From contig DMPB01000195.1 of NCBI GenBank assembly GCA_003456175.1, positions 1 to 9,008 on the forward strand: 9,008 nt of DNA. Reading direction: 5' to 3'. The position numbers and the translations under genes were made by a program. A model generated the notes under the pieces. It had not been told where the DNA came from. It saw nothing but the letters and a program-made list of their open reading frames with translations, and ran no database searches. Origin of the DNA: Chitinophagaceae bacterium (GTDB taxonomy: Bacteria; Bacteroidota; Bacteroidia; Chitinophagales; Chitinophagaceae). Shown here piece by piece: positions 1-6,178 of this stretch (position 1 is the stretch's first letter; each line of letters begins with the position of its first letter).

Positions 1-47
1 AGCCTTGATGAAAGGTCAAAATTCAAGTCTCAACTAATTAGTATATA

Positions 48-61
48 CCTTACGGTAAATG
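48..61 (+). repeat. Dispersed motif copy 1 (exact)
   Basis: Exact copy of CCTTACGGTAAATG, non-coding, downstream of rpoN. Its last five bases form the outer part of the left arm of the terminator stem. Confidence 0.85.
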
Positions 62-92
62 GGGATGTAGTAAGTATACTGCATCCCCATTT
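57..92 (-). terminator. Hairpin terminator after rpoN, possibly bidirectional
   Basis: Arms 57-67 (AAATGGGGATG) and 82-92 (CATCCCCATTT) are perfectly complementary over 11 bp. The stem continues inward through a T-G wobble and AGTA/TACT, leaving a 4-base loop at 73-76. It starts 12 bases beyond the rpoN stop codon. The T run is short on both strands (three T reading leftward, four T reading rightward), so termination strength is inferred. It could also end a plus-strand gene entering from the left. The base of the left arm overlaps a copy of the 14-base dispersed motif at 48-61. Confidence 0.75.
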
Positions 93-103
93 TAATGCTA
101 TTA

Positions 104-1618
104 TTACTGTAATTCTTTACGTAATCTTGCCACAGGAATATTCAACTGTTCTCTGTACTTAGCTACTGTTCTGCGAGCAATATTGTAACCTTTTTCTTGC
201 AATATTTCGGTAAGGCGTTCATCGCTTAGCGGACTTTTTTTAGATTCTTGTTCAATAACATCACTCAAAATTTTCTTTACTTCTCGAGTGCTTACATCTT
301 CACCATTTTCGGTAGATAAGCTTTCGCTAAAGAAAAACTTTAATCGATAAGTTCCGAACTCTGTTTGTACAAATTTGCTATTAGCCACCCTACTCACAGT
401 ACTAATATCTAAGCCGGTTCGTTCTGCAATATTCTTGAGAATCATAGGCCGTAGTGTGGTTTCATCGCCAGTTAAAAAGAAAGCCTCTTGATATTGCATA
501 ATAGTGTACATAGTGCTAAACAAGGTTTGCTGCCTTTGCTTAATCATATCTATAAACCACTTGGCACTGTCTATTTTTTGTTTGATAAATAGTACCGCTT
601 CTTTTTGGCGTTTATCTTTCTTACTACCCTTTTCATAATCACGTAGCATTTCTTTGTAGCCTTCGCTTACGCGTAAATCAGGTGCGTTGCGTGTATTCAA
701 CGTAAGTTCTAGCTTACCACCATTATTGTATATGAAAAAGTCGGGCACCACATACGACTCGGCCTTATTGAGTTCACCAATATTACCGCCTGGCTTAGGG
801 TTAAGCTTTATAATGGTATGAATAACATCTTTTAATTGCTCATCGGTTAAGCCTACAGAACGCTGAATTTTTTCGTAATGCTTTTTAGTAAACTCATCGA
901 AATATTTATCTAAAACAACAATAGCCTTCGATACATTCTTACCAGCATTCATTATACGACGTAATTGTATGAGTAGGCATTCTTGCAAGTCGCGGGCACA
1001 AATGCCTGGCGGGTCAAATTTTTGTATGCTGGCAATGAGTGTTTCTACTTCGTCTACAGTTGTTTCAATATTTTGCCGAAAGGCCAAATCGTCTACAATA
1101 CTTTCTGTTTCTCTACGCAGGTAACCATCATCATCAATACTGCCTACAATTTGTTCTGCTATTTTATACATACGCTCATCTAAATCGAGCATACCCAACT
1201 GGTTCTGTAGTAATTCGTGAAAGCTTTGTTCGGCACGAACAGGTATTACTTCTTTATCTTCAAGTTCGGGGTAGTTATCATCGCGGGTTTTGTATGCAGC
1301 AATATCGTCGTCGTCATCGCCAATGTAGTCGCTAAAGTCAACAGTTTCTATATCGTTGGAGATATCGTCGTTACCATCTTCATCATCATAAGAAGATTCA
1401 TCGTTACTCATATCATCTGCACTACTGAATTCATCGTTCATATCACCATCTGCATCGTGCTCTTCATTAGCCATTTCGAGTGCCGGATTTTCTTCTAATT
1501 CATCTTTTATGCGTTCTTCAAGGTTAGCCGTAGGTATTTGCAGCAACTTCATCAACTGAATTTGTTGCGGCGATAATTTTTGTAATAGCTTTTGTTGTAA
1601 TGATTGGCTTAACGACAT
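104..1618 (-). CDS. rpoN: RNA polymerase sigma-54 factor
   Basis: Alternative sigma factor that directs core RNA polymerase to -24/-12 promoters and needs an AAA+ enhancer-binding activator to open DNA; it acts in the cytoplasm. The 504-residue product has all the family regions. Residues about 1-50 form the glutamine/leucine-rich activator-interacting region I (SLQQKLLQKLSPQQIQLMKL). Residues about 51-122 form a very acidic, Asp/Asn/Ser-rich region II. The core-binding domain follows (PPGICARDLQECL near residue 205), then the DNA-binding domain with the RpoN box ARRTVAKYRE at 481-490. Length is normal for the family. The ATG at 1618 fits the conserved amino terminus MSLSQSLQQKL. The gene is divergent from the 1698 gene, with 79 bases between them, and is followed by a strong hairpin at 57-92. 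No activator gene is seen in the window. Identification is near certain. Confidence 0.97.
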   Translation of the reverse strand: MSLSQSLQQKLLQKLSPQQIQLMKLLQIPTANLEERIKDELEENPALEMANEEHDADGDMNDEFSSADDMSNDESSYDDEDGNDDISNDIETVDFSDYIGDDDDDIAAYKTRDDNYPELEDKEVIPVRAEQSFHELLQNQLGMLDLDERMYKIAEQIVGSIDDDGYLRRETESIVDDLAFRQNIETTVDEVETLIASIQKFDPPGICARDLQECLLIQLRRIMNAGKNVSKAIVVLDKYFDEFTKKHYEKIQRSVGLTDEQLKDVIHTIIKLNPKPGGNIGELNKAESYVVPDFFIYNNGGKLELTLNTRNAPDLRVSEGYKEMLRDYEKGSKKDKRQKEAVLFIKQKIDSAKWFIDMIKQRQQTLFSTMYTIMQYQEAFFLTGDETTLRPMILKNIAERTGLDISTVSRVANSKFVQTEFGTYRLKFFFSESLSTENGEDVSTREVKKILSDVIEQESKKSPLSDERLTEILQEKGYNIARRTVAKYREQLNIPVARLRKELQ

Positions 1619-1697
1619 ATATCTCTTCGCTTAGTCTGATCTTCAAATGGTGTTTCGTGGTATTAATATTGGTAAATTTATAGCCTAAACTTGTGGA

Positions 1698-2021
1698 ATG
1701 TATCAAACACTTATCATTTTTAGCATTTTGGCAGGATTTTTGAGGAGCACGGCCCAATCTACCGCTCCAGCTCCCCCATTTACCGTAAGGTTATATCCAA
1801 TAACGCCCTTACGGGCAAATGATAGCACTTTGTACAAAGTGGCAACAAATAATTTCAAACAAGTAGCAAGCGTTTATTTTCAACCACAACAACAACCCTT
1901 TTTTTGCAAGCAAGAGTGGTTACTTGAAAAGAAAACCAACATCAATCTCAAGCTAAGAATGGGAAGTGTAGAACAATGCAATTATCTTGAGGGCAAAACA
2001 CCGTTTCTGCCTAAGCCATAA
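1698..2021 (+). CDS. Small secreted protein, function unknown
   Basis: A 107-residue protein whose first 20 residues (MYQTLIIFSILAGFLRSTAQ) look like a Sec signal peptide ending in the AQ typical of Bacteroidota, so the mature protein is probably periplasmic or exported. After a Pro/Ala-rich stretch, the carboxy-terminal half has a pattern FFCKQEW(x)n LRMGS(x)n YLEGK (residues 68-100). I associate this pattern with short conserved hypothetical proteins of this phylum, but no function is known to me. Cys70 and Cys94 are the only cysteines and could form a disulphide. The stop is 11 bases before the histidine kinase start, so the two are probably co-transcribed, and the product might act in the same envelope-sensing process (inference). 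Two inverted copies of the dispersed motif lie in codons 27-42. The gene is real by its position, signal peptide and conserved-looking tail; its function is open. Confidence 0.72.
   Translation: MYQTLIIFSILAGFLRSTAQSTAPAPPFTVRLYPITPLRANDSTLYKVATNNFKQVASVYFQPQQQPFFCKQEWLLEKKTNINLKLRMGSVEQCNYLEGKTPFLPKP
1777..1790 (-). repeat. Dispersed motif copy 2 (exact, inverted)
   Basis: Reads CATTTACCGTAAGG on the plus strand, the exact reverse complement of the motif. It lies inside the small secreted protein gene, encoding part of PFTVR, and is paired with copy 3. Confidence 0.85.
1807..1821 (+). repeat. Dispersed motif copy 3 (one extra base, one change)
   Basis: CCTTACGGGCAAATG, a 15-base variant of the motif. 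Its first eight bases pair perfectly with 1783-1790 and its last five with 1777-1781, so with copy 2 it makes an inverted repeat with a 16-base loop. Confidence 0.7.
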
Positions 2022-2032
2022 CCGCTGCCATC

Positions 2033-3853
2033 ATGTTCCGATTTAGCCCCGCAACATCTTTTCAACAACGAAGTTGGCAATTATTACTAGCTATTGCCAT
2101 AAGTACTATTGTAATTGTTGTAAGTACGCTTGTAGTAGTATACGCCAATAAACGTACTACAGTTAAAATTGATACTGCTGCCAACAATATTCAACAACTG
2201 GCTGCATTAGAAACGGCTGCTATTAAAGCAGAAGCTAGTGAACGTACGTATTGCTTATTGAACGATACTAACTTCTTGCAAACTTTTAAAGAAGCACATC
2301 AAACATTAATTACGCTTAGCGACTCTGCGCTACTTACCGCCTACTTACAAGCATATCCGCAACAGGCTACTACTTTATTACAGCAGATACGCCAACAAGA
2401 GTTACACATGAACATGGCTATCGATAAGCATCAACATCTAGATACAGCAACCATACTACATAAGAACGATGCTATTGATAATATTAGAAGCATCATCAAA
2501 TACATATCGCAACAAGAACATAGTAATATTCAAGCTGCAAAAGATGCACAGCAACGCAATACCACCATTAGTTTTTGGTTGATTATTGTATGTATTGTAG
2601 TGAATGTATTGCTACTCTATCAGTACTATAAAATGGTGCAACACAATATTGTTGAACACCAACAAATTGAAAACGCACTTATTAAAGCTAAAAATCAGGC
2701 AGAAGAAGCAAATGAATCGAAAGCAAGGTTTCTAAGCACAGTAAGCCATGAAATACGTACACCAATGAATGCTATGCTTGGCATGGCAACATTGCTGAAA
2801 CAAAGGCCTTTGAACGATGAACAACGCCGTTATTTGATTAATATTCAACGCAGCGGCGTAGCCTTATTGGTATTGGTGAATGATATTGTTGACTTCTCTA
2901 AAATGGAAGCTGGCAAATTAAAAATCGAGCATCGACCCTTTGTGGTACATCATGTAATTGATGAGGTTTTTTCTATTGTAAAATCAACCAATGCCAATGT
3001 TATTGTTGATTACCAAATTGCAAGAGATGTACCCCGTGTATTAGTAGGCGATGCTAATAGACTAAGGCAGTTGTTAATTAACCTGCTTTATCAGAGCTTG
3101 CAACATATTCAAAAAGGCTATGTAGAACTTACCATAACAGCACAACAGCAAAGCAATAAGCAGTGGCAACTCAATTTCACAGTACTTGCAGAAAATAACG
3201 ATACGAATGTGCTGTTAGATGAAATGCCACTAGATATTAGTGATGCAGCCGACTTTGGCAGCAAGCTTACAGTAAGTGGCTTTGGCCTTTCTATTGCAAC
3301 GCGTTTAGCTACGCTTTTAGGTGGTAAGGTGAAGTTAGAAACCAATAACAATCATACCAATTACACCTTTACACTATCGCTACCAGAGCCTCACAGTTTA
3401 ACACCTGAAGAAATTGCACAACTTAACAAACACGATAGTCAGTTTGAAGATATTAACCCAAAACTTGCCGATGAAATTCCGTTAAGTATTCTCATTGTAG
3501 ACGATCAAGAAATGAATCTTGTTTTACTATCTAGTATTCTGGTAAAAATGGGGTATGTATTTGCAACTGCCCACAATGGCGCCGAAGCTGTACAAATGGC
3601 AACACAAAACAAATACCAACTCATTTTCATGGATATATACATGCCAGTAATGGATGGTGTTGAAGCTACCCAACGTATTAGAAAGCACTATTTACCAAAT
3701 GAGCAGCCTATTATTATTGCCCTTACGGCAAATGCTGTTATGGAGAATAAAGCTTACGCACAAAAAAAACAACTTAACGATGTTTTGATAAAACCTTATA
3801 AGCCTGCAGATATTGAAAACATTATTAGACAGTGGCTTGCACCTCAAGCATAA
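2033..3853 (+). CDS. Hybrid sensor histidine kinase/response regulator with degenerate ATPase domain
   Basis: A 606-residue inner-membrane signalling protein. Helix 1 is at about 17-38. A periplasmic, mostly helical region at 40-175 resembles a CHASE3-type sensor (EASERTYCLLND at 67-78). Helix 2 is at about 178-199 and a coiled-coil linker at 205-232. The dimerisation/phosphoacceptor domain has the H-box FLSTVSHEIRTPMNAMLG with His239. A HATPase_c-like domain spans about 305-450, and a receiver domain about 484-603 has the acidic pair Asp490/Asp491, phospho-acceptor Asp534 (FMDIYMPVMDG), Thr565 and Lys587. In the ATPase domain the second N-box asparagine is replaced (NLLYQS in place of NLLxNA), and the DTGIGI G1 box is absent (ENNDTN at that place). 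The G2-like GFGLSIA at 416-422 remains. It may therefore be catalytically weak or inactive, working as a phosphatase or relay. There is no DNA-binding output domain. It sits 11 bases after the small secreted gene and 9 bases before the membrane protein gene. Confidence 0.93.
   Translation: MFRFSPATSFQQRSWQLLLAIAISTIVIVVSTLVVVYANKRTTVKIDTAANNIQQLAALETAAIKAEASERTYCLLNDTNFLQTFKEAHQTLITLSDSALLTAYLQAYPQQATTLLQQIRQQELHMNMAIDKHQHLDTATILHKNDAIDNIRSIIKYISQQEHSNIQAAKDAQQRNTTISFWLIIVCIVVNVLLLYQYYKMVQHNIVEHQQIENALIKAKNQAEEANESKARFLSTVSHEIRTPMNAMLGMATLLKQRPLNDEQRRYLINIQRSGVALLVLVNDIVDFSKMEAGKLKIEHRPFVVHHVIDEVFSIVKSTNANVIVDYQIARDVPRVLVGDANRLRQLLINLLYQSLQHIQKGYVELTITAQQQSNKQWQLNFTVLAENNDTNVLLDEMPLDISDAADFGSKLTVSGFGLSIATRLATLLGGKVKLETNNNHTNYTFTLSLPEPHSLTPEEIAQLNKHDSQFEDINPKLADEIPLSILIVDDQEMNLVLLSSILVKMGYVFATAHNGAEAVQMATQNKYQLIFMDIYMPVMDGVEATQRIRKHYLPNEQPIIIALTANAVMENKAYAQKKQLNDVLIKPYKPADIENIIRQWLAPQA
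3721..3734 (+). repeat. Dispersed motif copy 4 (one mismatch)
   Basis: CCTTACGGCAAATG, with C for T at position 9. It lies in the receiver domain of the kinase and encodes LTAN of the conserved ALTANA segment, so protein constraint alone could explain part of it. Confidence 0.55.
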
Positions 3854-3862
3854 TTGTACTTT

Positions 3863-4411
3863 ATGACATACCGCTTACTACTTCGTAACATTACTGCTAT
3901 TGCATTAGTGGTAGCAATTGTTGCATTCATAGGAATGCGACTCATTGAACCCAGCTTCGACATACACCACGAGCCATATCAAAAAGCATTTATTTTAAAA
4001 GTAGAATTTGCAGAAACAGAAGCTATTGTGGTAGATATGTTTAGAACAGTAAGTTGTGAGGGCAAGCGAGCTATGGGCTTTCATACTGGTTTAGATTACT
4101 TGTTCATGGTTACTATTTTTGGCTATTTAGCACTTATTCATATATACACAACGCAACAGCACCCTCAACGGTGGATACAATACTTAGGCACAACCATGGC
4201 AATTGCTGCCATTATTGCGATGCTGTGCGATGCTTTTGAAAACTATTGCTTAATCAATTGGTTACTCGATAGTGAATGGAAAGGCCCTTTCGCGGCTTAT
4301 TATTGGTTGGTTCGTTTGAAGTGGTTCATTGCTTTGATAGCCGCTATTACAAGCAGCACCTTATGGGTAGGTAACTACGTGAAATACAAACGCTTCAGTC
4401 ATTTACCGTAA
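3863..4411 (+). CDS. Four-helix inner-membrane protein, function unknown
   Basis: An 182-residue protein with predicted membrane helices at about 8-28, 76-95, 105-125 and 150-172. An extracytoplasmic-looking loop (about 29-75) contains a single Cys65. Helix 3 is followed by a DAFENYCL motif (123-130); an Asp...Glu-Asn pair at a helix end recurs in uncharacterised Bacteroidota membrane proteins, but I cannot name a family. The ATG at 3863 was chosen. An in-frame TTG at 3854 would add three residues, but it directly abuts the kinase stop codon and is less likely. The gene follows the kinase by 9 bases, so it is probably in the same operon and might work with it (inference). Its last codons and stop (HLP-stop) lie inside a copy of the dispersed motif, and the stop is two bases from the convergent transporter gene's stop. 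Confidence 0.8.
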   Translation: MTYRLLLRNITAIALVVAIVAFIGMRLIEPSFDIHHEPYQKAFILKVEFAETEAIVVDMFRTVSCEGKRAMGFHTGLDYLFMVTIFGYLALIHIYTTQQHPQRWIQYLGTTMAIAAIIAMLCDAFENYCLINWLLDSEWKGPFAAYYWLVRLKWFIALIAAITSSTLWVGNYVKYKRFSHLP

Positions 4412-4413
4412 GG
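4400..4413 (-). repeat. Dispersed motif copy 5 (exact, inverted) at convergent gene ends
   Basis: CATTTACCGTAAGG on the plus strand. It contains the last two sense codons after His (TTA CCG) and the TAA stop of the 3863 gene, and it ends on the base before the transporter's stop codon (4414-4416). No other terminator-like hairpin is seen between the two convergent genes. Confidence 0.85.
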
Positions 4414-5871
4414 TTAAGTACCAATTGCATGCATGATAAGTGGTATCAGGTACCAACTAAATAAAGTGATTAGCATTATTGATACTACGTTCATAATAAA
4501 GCCGGTAAGTAACATATCTTTTAGTTGTAGGCGACCACTTGCGAATACAATTGCGTTCGGTGGCGTACCCATAGGTAACATGGCCGCACAGCTTGCCGCT
4601 AAAGTCATAGGAATACCTAACAACAACGGATTGATATGTAAATTATCGGCAATACTACTCATTACAGGTGCGAAAACAATAACTTGAGCAATATTGCTGG
4701 TTACCTCACTAATTAAAATACTGAGTACCGTTACTGCTAATACTAATCCCAAACCTCCTGTTCCGGAAAGCGATGCTAACCACTTGCCTACCGCCCCAAC
4801 AATGCCCGTTGCTTCGAGTTGGGTAGCTAGCGTTAAACCGCCACCAAACAACAACAAAATGCCCCAAGCCATTTTAGAGGTATCGCTCCACTCCATCAAC
4901 ATTTTACTACCATTATAACTACCGCTGGGCACCATAAATAAGGTTAAAGCACCCATCATGGCAATAATAGTATCATCGAACTTTAGTTGTGTTTGGTAAG
5001 TATTTATTACGTCTTTAAATACCCATAACAATGCAGTAGTAATAAAAATAATGAGCACTCTTTTTTCTGGTATAGTTACTGGCCCTAGTGCCTTTAACTC
5101 GTTATTGATGATGGCCGCTGTATCGGCACTTTGTTGAATATCATTTTTATACAACCATCGTGTAAGCACCCAATACAATGCCAATAATAATAACAATGCA
5201 AGTGGTGTACAAATAGCCATCCATTCAAAAAAACTCATGGCATAACCTGCGTAATGCTTTTCAACAAATGCGGCATAGGCTACGTTCGGAGGCGTGCCAA
5301 TTAACGTTGCAATACCGCCATAATTACTCGCATAAGCAATACTTAGCAACAGGCAAATACCAATATGCTTAACAGACTTATTGGCACCATGCGTTTGCTC
5401 TAATACATGCACCACACTCATGGCAATCGGGTACATCATCATGGTAGTGGCCGTATTACTCAGCCACATACTGAGCAATCCTGTTGCCAGAATAAACCCT
5501 AGCACAATTTTATTACCCGATGTGCCAGTAATCTTTACAATACGCAATGCAATACGCCGGTGTAACTGCCACTTTTCTATCGCCAAGCCAATCATAAAGC
5601 CACCCATGAATAAGAAAATAATGCTATTAGCATAAGGTGCTGCCGTAACATCTAGTTTGGCTATGCCTAACAGCGGGAATAACACTAGTGGAAACAATGC
5701 CACTGCGGGTAATGGCAAGGCTTCAGAAATCCATAAAAAAATCATCAGCACAGCTACTGCTGCCACCTTGTTAGCACCTTGCGGTAAATGAAAAATATTG
5801 GCTGCATACAAGCTAATAGCTATCAATACACCTACTAAAATAAGCAGTACATTTCGTTGTATCAGCGGCAT
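4414..5871 (-). CDS. DASS/SLC13-family sodium-coupled anion transporter
   Basis: Inner-membrane secondary transporter of the divalent anion:sodium symporter family, which takes up dicarboxylates, sulfate or related anions with sodium. The 485-residue protein is hydrophobic throughout and shows the duplicated family architecture. The first half has the SNT motif at 138-140 (MWLSNTATTMMMYP) and GTPPN at 192-196. The second half has SNI at 392-394 (SEVTSNIAQVIVFAP) and GTPPN at 435-439 (LPMGTPPNAIVF). The second SNT triplet reads SNI; variation at this third position is common in the family. The substrate cannot be told from sequence. The ATG at 5871 gives a start directly before helix 1 (MPLIQRNVLLIL). 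An ATG at 5904 would add 11 residues (MQYITASKLIF), but it would leave only about 10 bases after a terminator-like hairpin and would place the inverted repeat 5888-5902 in coding sequence. It is convergent with, and almost abuts, the 3863 gene. Confidence 0.93.
   Translation of the reverse strand: MPLIQRNVLLILVGVLIAISLYAANIFHLPQGANKVAAVAVLMIFLWISEALPLPAVALFPLVLFPLLGIAKLDVTAAPYANSIIFLFMGGFMIGLAIEKWQLHRRIALRIVKITGTSGNKIVLGFILATGLLSMWLSNTATTMMMYPIAMSVVHVLEQTHGANKSVKHIGICLLLSIAYASNYGGIATLIGTPPNVAYAAFVEKHYAGYAMSFFEWMAICTPLALLLLLALYWVLTRWLYKNDIQQSADTAAIINNELKALGPVTIPEKRVLIIFITTALLWVFKDVINTYQTQLKFDDTIIAMMGALTLFMVPSGSYNGSKMLMEWSDTSKMAWGILLLFGGGLTLATQLEATGIVGAVGKWLASLSGTGGLGLVLAVTVLSILISEVTSNIAQVIVFAPVMSSIADNLHINPLLLGIPMTLAASCAAMLPMGTPPNAIVFASGRLQLKDMLLTGFIMNVVSIMLITLFSWYLIPLIMHAIGT
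5777..5790 (+). repeat. Dispersed motif copy 6 (one mismatch)
   Basis: CCTTGCGGTAAATG, with G for A at position 5, near the start of the transporter gene on its antisense strand. The sense codons encode HLPQG. HLP is also encoded in the same phase by copy 5. Confidence 0.5.
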
Positions 5872-5887
5872 GAATATGAGTTTTGAA

Positions 5888-5902
5888 GCAGTAATATACT
5901 GC
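5888..5902. promoter_or_regulatory. Inverted repeat upstream of the transporter start
   Basis: GCAGTA-ATA-TACTGC: perfect 6-bp arms around a 3-base centre, 17 bases upstream of the preferred transporter start at 5871. It could be an operator or a leader hairpin. There is no direct evidence for a regulator, and if translation began at 5904 it would be coding. Confidence 0.35.
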
Positions 5903-5915
5903 ATTCAATATGCAA

Positions 5916-5941
5916 AAGCCATCTACTTACGTAAATGGCTT
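5916..5941 (-). terminator. Possible terminator of the carB operon
   Basis: Arms AAGCCAT (5916-5922) and ATGGCTT (5935-5941) are perfectly complementary over 7 bp with a 12-base loop. Read on the minus strand, the stem is followed by TTGC, giving a run of four T together with the end of the arm. This is a weak but plausible intrinsic terminator for transcripts from carB and the 65-residue gene, 38 bases after the latter's stop. The loop carries a TTACGTAA motif variant that could pair instead with copy 7. Confidence 0.45.
5925..5937 (+). repeat. Short-form motif variant ACTTACGTAAATG
   Basis: A 13-base relative of the dispersed motif with a self-complementary TTACGTAA centre. The same 13 bases recur, inverted, at 8938-8950. 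Confidence 0.5.
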
Positions 5942-5951
5942 CGCAATGTTT

Positions 5952-5965
5952 TATTTACCGTAAGG
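5952..5965 (-). repeat. Dispersed motif copy 7 (13 of 14)
   Basis: TATTTACCGTAAGG on the plus strand; only the outermost base differs. It is non-coding, 14 bases past the stop of the 65-residue gene, and forms an inverted pair with the variant at 5925-5937. Confidence 0.75.
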
Positions 5966-5978
5966 TGTACTGTAAACT

Positions 5979-6176
5979 TTATTTTTTCATTTTATTGAGT
6001 ATAGGAATTACCAACACTAACAACATAAACACAATCAAGTGTAAAGTTGCTAAATACGTTATTTGTGCTGTGAATTCGGGCGTGTAACCCAACCTGCGGT
6101 AGCTAAGTGCAGCCACCACTACAAACGATAACAATACCCCCAATAATAACCAGCTAAATTGTTTGTACGCTTGCAT
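5979..6176 (-). CDS. Small two-helix membrane protein coupled to carB
   Basis: A 65-residue hydrophobic protein with predicted helices at about 8-25 and 40-60, a short RRLGYTPEF loop between them and a basic tail (NKMKK). Its ATG is two bases downstream of the carB stop codon, so translation is probably coupled and both genes share a transcript. It has no resemblance to any part of carbamoyl-phosphate synthase. I do not recognise a family. Its existence as a gene is supported by its clean start, near-zero spacing and coherent membrane topology; a role linked to carB is only suggested by position. Confidence 0.7.
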   Translation of the reverse strand: MQAYKQFSWLLLGVLLSFVVVAALSYRRLGYTPEFTAQITYLATLHLIVFMLLVLVIPILNKMKK

Positions 6177-6178
6177 AC

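Noticed and set aside
1..37. Possible carboxy-terminal tail of a plus-strand gene (…ALMKGQNSSLN-stop, frame 2)
   Set aside because: Only 11 codons are visible and another frame is also open here. The following hairpin would suit a convergent gene end, but the evidence is too thin to call a gene.
204..215. ATTTCGGTAAGG as a further motif copy
   Set aside because: The centre is rearranged relative to the motif, and rpoN codons (LTEI) explain it; similarity is at chance level.
983..1498. Several overlapping plus-strand open frames opposite rpoN
   Set aside because: These are mirror images of the sigma-54 coding sequence. Their predicted hydrophobic, aromatic-rich peptides arise from the complement of the acidic region.
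1619..1697. Promoter elements in the rpoN/small-gene divergent region (TAAATTTA at 1673-1680, TAAACTTG at 1686-1693)
   Set aside because: Each is one base off TAnnTTTG and lacks a -33 element at the right spacing; such near-matches are common in AT-rich spacers.
3854..3862. TTG at 3854 as start of the four-helix membrane protein
   Set aside because: It directly abuts the kinase stop. The ATG three codons later is the simpler start and gives a normal amino terminus.
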